From DASZMX01 sp035551475 (lineage in GTDB: Bacteria; Verrucomicrobiota; Verrucomicrobiia; Limisphaerales; Palsa-1400): a stretch of 17,662 nt of DNA. A program made the position numbers and the translations under genes. Positions 14,345 through 17,662 of the stretch are shown here, piece after piece. Below the pieces are notes generated by a model that did not search any database, had not been told where the DNA came from, and was given only the letters and a program-made list of their open reading frames with translations. Within the stretch, counting starts at the first letter, position 1; each line of letters starts with the position of its first letter. Location: the NCBI GenBank assembly GCA_035551475.1, contig DASZMX010000039.1:1-17662 (forward strand), given 5' to 3'.

Positions 14345-14403
14345 AATTTGCATGAACCAACGCCCCTCACCCCCATCCCAAACCAGCTCTGCGCATCCAC
14401 GTT

Positions 14404-17346
14404 ATGAAGAACAATAAATCCAAACTCGGCCTCTCCATTCTCGCGGGAGGATTATCGTTCGTCGGCTCCGCCGGCGCCGTTGATTTGATCACCAACGGCA
14501 GCTTTGAAGATCCGGTGGCCGGCTGGCAATATTTCTCCACTTACAACATGGCGTCGCAGGCTTACTACGATGGCCCGGCCATTCCCGCCTCGGAAAATCC
14601 CGGGAATAATTATTCCTGGCGCCAGTCGCTCGCGTTCAGCGATTGGGACCATTACACCACGCCCACCAACCTCACCGATTTTCTCACTTACGACCTGCGT
14701 TACTCGGCTTCGCAGACGGTGTTCCTCACCAATGCTCTTAACACCGCCGCCATCGACGCCGGTTTTGGCCAGTTCACCTTCAGTTCCTGGCTCAGCGGCT
14801 ACGGCGGGGGGCCCGGGCCGGAACAGCCATTCGTCGCATTGCGCTTCTTCGATGCCAATGGCGGCCTGCTGAACGACGATGTCTTTTTCGATCGCACCAG
14901 CAACACGCACGCGGTCACCTTTGCCAGCGGCGTCACCTCCATCCCCGCCGACGTTTCCCAGAATTTTGAATGGATCAAATACGTGGACTCGGCCACGGTT
15001 CCCGCGGGAGCCCGCACCGCCACGGTCTATTTGACACGAAGCCCGAACGCCGGCAAGACCGGCTCGCCGGACACGTACATGGACCTCATCAAGCTCGTGG
15101 TCGTGAACATCAATGACAACACGTTTGTGGAGAGCGTCAGCCCGGTCAATAATTCCACGAACGCCGCTCCCGGCTCCGTGGTCACGGTCAATTTACGCGA
15201 CGTCAACACCCAGGTGGACACGAACACGATTCAATTCAGCTTCGATGGTTCCTTGGTCACGCCTTCCATCCAGAAATCCGGGACCTTGACCACGTTGCAA
15301 TATGATCCGCCGGGCCTGTTGCCGCCCAATTCCTCGCATACATATCAAGTCATCTGGACGGACAACGGCTCTCCGGCCACCACCAAGACCAATAGTTACG
15401 CCTTCACGGTGCTGCCGTATGTCAATGTCAATACCGGCGCGCCGCTCTATGCCGAGAACTTCGACGAGGTGGCGGAAGGCTCTCTGCCGGCTGGTTGGTC
15501 GGTCAGCAATGCGACCGACTCCGATGTTCCCGGCCAGGACATCAACAACTTCCATTCCGACACCTACCTGGACTGGGTGGTCATCAGCCGCAGCACGCTG
15601 GCCAATCTCTTCAACGTCAACCCCGGCGGGGCTGACTACACCACCGCCACCAATGTCGCCCCCAACCAATACGTCAATGGCCAGTTGGTCACGAACCTGA
15701 TCAGCGGCAACTTTGCCTTCGCCGCCTCCACCGACCGTTTTGGCAATCAGGTCCAGCATCTTACCACCAGCGATTACGACCTCAGCGGGCAGGCGAATGT
15801 TTACCTCTCCTTCCATAGCATTTACGCGCAAAACCAGAACAGCCTCGGCGCCGTGGAGTATTCCGTGGATGGCGGCTCGAGCTGGCTGCCGGCAATGTAT
15901 TTTATTGACACCCCGGAAATCGCCCTTGATAGCCGCGGCAACATTGACGCTTCCAACACCTTCGCCGCGGTTTATCCCGGCGTGCCGCCTCCGGGAAATT
16001 ATGGCGCTTTCATCTCCCTGGCGCAGGATCAATGGGCGTCCGCCGCCTCGTTCCTCAACGCCCGCACCGACGATGACACCGTCGGCTCGGCCCGGGTGGA
16101 GTTTGTGCGCCTCGCCGGCGCGGATAACAAAGCCACCGTCCGTTTCCGTTTCACCCAGGCGGGGGCTGACAGCTACTACTTCGGCATCGATGATTTCGCC
16201 CTCTACGGCATCGCCACCGTGGACGCTCCTTCGATCACCACCGAACCCGCCAGCCAAACCGTTGCGGTCGGCAATGCCGCCACGCTCACGGTGGCCGCCA
16301 CGGGCGTGGGCCCTCTGACCTATCAATGGCGTCGCAATGGCGCACCGCTGGCCGGCTACAACGGCCCGGCGTTGATCACCTCCTCCGCCACCACCAATCT
16401 GGCCGGCTCCTATGATGTCGTGATCAGCAACGCCGGGGGCTCGGTGACCAGTTCTCCCGCCGCCATCGTGACGGTCGTCAATCCCATCGCCACCATCACC
16501 GGGCAATGGGACTTCAACGGCGATCTTTCCGCCGATTACGGCCAAAACCTGCAATATTTCGACGCCACCGTGGCGGCCGATAGTTCATTCGGCACGACGT
16601 CCGGCCTGGGCATTGGCAACATCAACGGACAAGCCGCCACAGTCATGCATTTTAATCCCAGCGTTCCGGCGTGGGGCGGTTACCGGATGTTCCACGGCAT
16701 CGCCCCCAACGGCGGTGGCTTTAAAGTCAATCAATACACTCTGATCTACGACGTCTATTATCCCGGGTCGTCGGATGGGGCTTATCGCCCATTCATCCAG
16801 CTCTCCACCAACAACGCCGATGACGCCGATCTCTTCATCAATCCCGGCGATGGCATCGGCATCAGCAGCATTTACAACGGTGACGTGACGCCTGACACCT
16901 GGCACCGCATTGCTTTCGGCGTCGATCTCAGCGGCCCTGGCCCGCATCCTGTCCTCACAAAATTCATCGATGGCGTCAAAGTGGGCGAGCAAACCGCCGG
17001 CCTCAGCTCCGTGGACGGCCGTTTCTCTATGATTAGTTCGGCCCTCCTTTTTGCCGACAACGACGGTGACAACGCCGAGGCATATGTCAGCAGCGTGCAG
17101 GTCGCCAGCGGACGGCTCTCGGATGCCTACCTCATTGGTTTGGGCGGCCCGAATGCCAAAAAAATCCCGGGCCTGATCAAGGTCACCTCCCCGGGCGGAG
17201 CCGTCACCATTAGTTGGACGGGTGGCGTGCCGCTGCAATCTTCGGGCAGCGTCACCGGGCCCTGGACGGTGGTCGCCGGCGCCACCAGCCCGTATGCGGC
17301 GCCCAGCGTGACGACCAATATCTTTTATCGTCCGCAGCTTCCCTAA
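14404..17346 (+). CDS. Large multidomain secreted protein with Ig-like and LamG-like domains (980 aa)
   Basis: A Sec signal peptide (MKNNKSKLGLSILAGGLSFV, cleaved near GAVD) leads into an N-terminal beta-sandwich domain starting DLITNGSFEDPVAGW, a carbohydrate-binding-like opening (about 26-235). Next is a bacterial Ig-like segment (about 240-345, VSPVNNSTNAAPGS). A jelly-roll domain follows from about 346 to 608, from LYAENFDEVAEGSLPAGW to YYFGIDDFALYGI. An immunoglobulin-like domain occupies about 609-695 (PASQTVAVGNAATLTVAATG, QWRRNGAPL). A LamG/concanavalin-like domain spans about 700-905, with WHRIAFGVDLSG and FIDGVKVGEQ. The C-terminal module has ISWTGG and VTGPWTVVAGATSPY, a form common in verrucomicrobial secreted proteins. 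No catalytic motif or PEP-CTERM anchor is seen. It is probably a surface or extracellular adhesin or glycan-binding protein. It lies 59 bp after the lipoprotein gene and is probably in the same operon. Confidence 0.85.
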   Translation: MKNNKSKLGLSILAGGLSFVGSAGAVDLITNGSFEDPVAGWQYFSTYNMASQAYYDGPAIPASENPGNNYSWRQSLAFSDWDHYTTPTNLTDFLTYDLRYSASQTVFLTNALNTAAIDAGFGQFTFSSWLSGYGGGPGPEQPFVALRFFDANGGLLNDDVFFDRTSNTHAVTFASGVTSIPADVSQNFEWIKYVDSATVPAGARTATVYLTRSPNAGKTGSPDTYMDLIKLVVVNINDNTFVESVSPVNNSTNAAPGSVVTVNLRDVNTQVDTNTIQFSFDGSLVTPSIQKSGTLTTLQYDPPGLLPPNSSHTYQVIWTDNGSPATTKTNSYAFTVLPYVNVNTGAPLYAENFDEVAEGSLPAGWSVSNATDSDVPGQDINNFHSDTYLDWVVISRSTLANLFNVNPGGADYTTATNVAPNQYVNGQLVTNLISGNFAFAASTDRFGNQVQHLTTSDYDLSGQANVYLSFHSIYAQNQNSLGAVEYSVDGGSSWLPAMYFIDTPEIALDSRGNIDASNTFAAVYPGVPPPGNYGAFISLAQDQWASAASFLNARTDDDTVGSARVEFVRLAGADNKATVRFRFTQAGADSYYFGIDDFALYGIATVDAPSITTEPASQTVAVGNAATLTVAATGVGPLTYQWRRNGAPLAGYNGPALITSSATTNLAGSYDVVISNAGGSVTSSPAAIVTVVNPIATITGQWDFNGDLSADYGQNLQYFDATVAADSSFGTTSGLGIGNINGQAATVMHFNPSVPAWGGYRMFHGIAPNGGGFKVNQYTLIYDVYYPGSSDGAYRPFIQLSTNNADDADLFINPGDGIGISSIYNGDVTPDTWHRIAFGVDLSGPGPHPVLTKFIDGVKVGEQTAGLSSVDGRFSMISSALLFADNDGDNAEAYVSSVQVASGRLSDAYLIGLGGPNAKKIPGLIKVTSPGGAVTISWTGGVPLQSSGSVTGPWTVVAGATSPYAAPSVTTNIFYRPQLP

Positions 17347-17368
17347 GAACGCTCGCGCCTAGCCGCCG

Positions 17369-17394
17369 CTCGCATTAAACTCTTTTGATGCGAG
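17369..17394 (+). promoter_or_regulatory. Hairpin overlapping the DUF1802 start codon
   Basis: CTCGCAT (17369-17375) pairs perfectly with ATGCGAG (17388-17394) around a 12-nt loop. The right arm contains the ATG of the next gene, so the structure could hide the start codon in RNA. It may be a chance 7-bp repeat. Confidence 0.25.
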
Positions 17395-17662
17395 TGGCGT
17401 TTAAAGAATGGGCCGTGGTCGTCGATGCCCTCGGGCACGGCGGCCAGATCATCATCCTGCGCAAGGGCGGCATTCGCGAAGGGCGCGCCGGCTTCCAGGT
17501 GGAGCATGAGGAATTCCTTTTATTTCCCACCCTATTCCATCAGCAACGCGAGGCTGTCGTTCCCTCCGCCCAAACTCGCTACGACCAAATCGCCCCGCAC
17601 TTGCCCGGACCCGATACCCTGCGCCTCGAATATTTTTGCCGCGTGGCCGCTTGGCGTCTTGT
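17388..17662 (+). CDS. DUF1802 family protein, C-terminus cut by window edge
   Basis: The ATG at 17388 opens a frame that is still open at the window end (91 codons visible). It starts MRVAFKEWAVVVDALGHGGQ, continues IIILRKGGIREGRAGFQVEH and EEFLLFPTLFHQQ, and includes YDQIAPHLPGPDTLRLEYF. The FKEWAVV.ALG, ILRKGGI.EGR and EF.LFPT.FHQ blocks are those I associate with the DUF1802 family, small cytoplasmic proteins of unknown function. The preceding gene ends 41 bp upstream on the same strand; no clear terminator or Shine-Dalgarno sequence is seen between them. The start coincides with a short hairpin. Confidence 0.8.
   Translation, partial: MRVAFKEWAVVVDALGHGGQIIILRKGGIREGRAGFQVEHEEFLLFPTLFHQQREAVVPSAQTRYDQIAPHLPGPDTLRLEYFCRVAAWRL

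Noticed and set aside
15193..16554. Minus-strand open frame of 453 codons
   Set aside because: It is antisense to the Ig/LamG protein gene. The composition (Gly/Val/Ile with Asp) mirrors the opposite strand and no family is recognised.
14404..17346. PEP-CTERM or type IX sorting signal on the large secreted protein
   Set aside because: The C-terminus ends in a GPW-type beta module and YRPQLP, with no hydrophobic anchor, PEP motif or basic tail.
1..17662. CRISPR array, tRNA, rRNA or riboswitch
   Set aside because: No regularly spaced direct repeats, tRNA cloverleaf with a T-loop, rRNA segment or recognised riboswitch core was found by reading the gaps between genes; most genes are too closely packed to leave space.

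Overview
The window looks like a chromosomal segment of a soil or freshwater Verrucomicrobiota bacterium, probably near Pedosphaera/Limisphaerales. This assignment is an inference. It rests on the GC-rich coding style, a pseudopilin-like protein ending in a Cys-Asp-Gly-His-Val-Glu type C-terminus, a large Ig/LamG surface protein with a GPW-type C-terminal module, a LuxR-type regulator with a duplicated N-terminal module, a DUF1802 gene, and the near absence of clear Shine-Dalgarno sequences.

Layout. (1) 1-1426: an IS256-family (mutator) insertion sequence with its transposase on the minus strand. The left end lies at or just outside the window edge; the right inverted repeat is at 1399-1426. 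(2) 1511-2245: a small secreted protein of unknown function, visibly AT-richer than its neighbours, followed by about 300 bp without a convincing gene. (3) 2547-10110: a tightly packed seven-gene plus-strand operon for sugar utilisation. The order is a secreted five-bladed-propeller glycosidase-like protein, a Tat-exported DUF2961/GH172 enzyme, a second propeller protein, a GRP/RbsU-like sugar permease, a ribokinase, a LacI-type repressor and an OPA-type MFS permease. A perfect 18-bp palindrome (2559-2576) fitting the LacI/cre operator pattern lies at the operon's start. (4) 10104-13010: two minus-strand genes, a TPR-sulfotransferase and a LuxR-type regulator with a degenerate receiver. (5) 13207-17346: a plus-strand set of a pseudopilin-like protein, a zinc-ribbon lipoprotein and a 980-residue Ig/LamG secreted protein. 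A second near-perfect copy of the LacI-type operator (13110-13125) lies in front of it. (6) 17388-end: the start of a DUF1802 gene, cut by the window edge.

How the parts work together (inference). The two propeller enzymes and the GH172 enzyme would cut furanoside-containing glycans outside the cytoplasm. The GRP and/or MFS permease imports the released pentose or ketose, the ribokinase phosphorylates it, and the LacI protein represses the operon through the 2559-2576 site. Characterised GH172 enzymes act on alpha-D-fructofuranosides and alpha-D-arabinofuranosides, so a furanose substrate is the best guess. The second operator suggests that the pseudopilin/Ig-LamG surface genes (or the divergent LuxR regulator) belong to the same regulon. 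The most interesting content is this GH172-plus-paired-propeller locus with its two matching operators, and the unusual LuxR regulator architecture.
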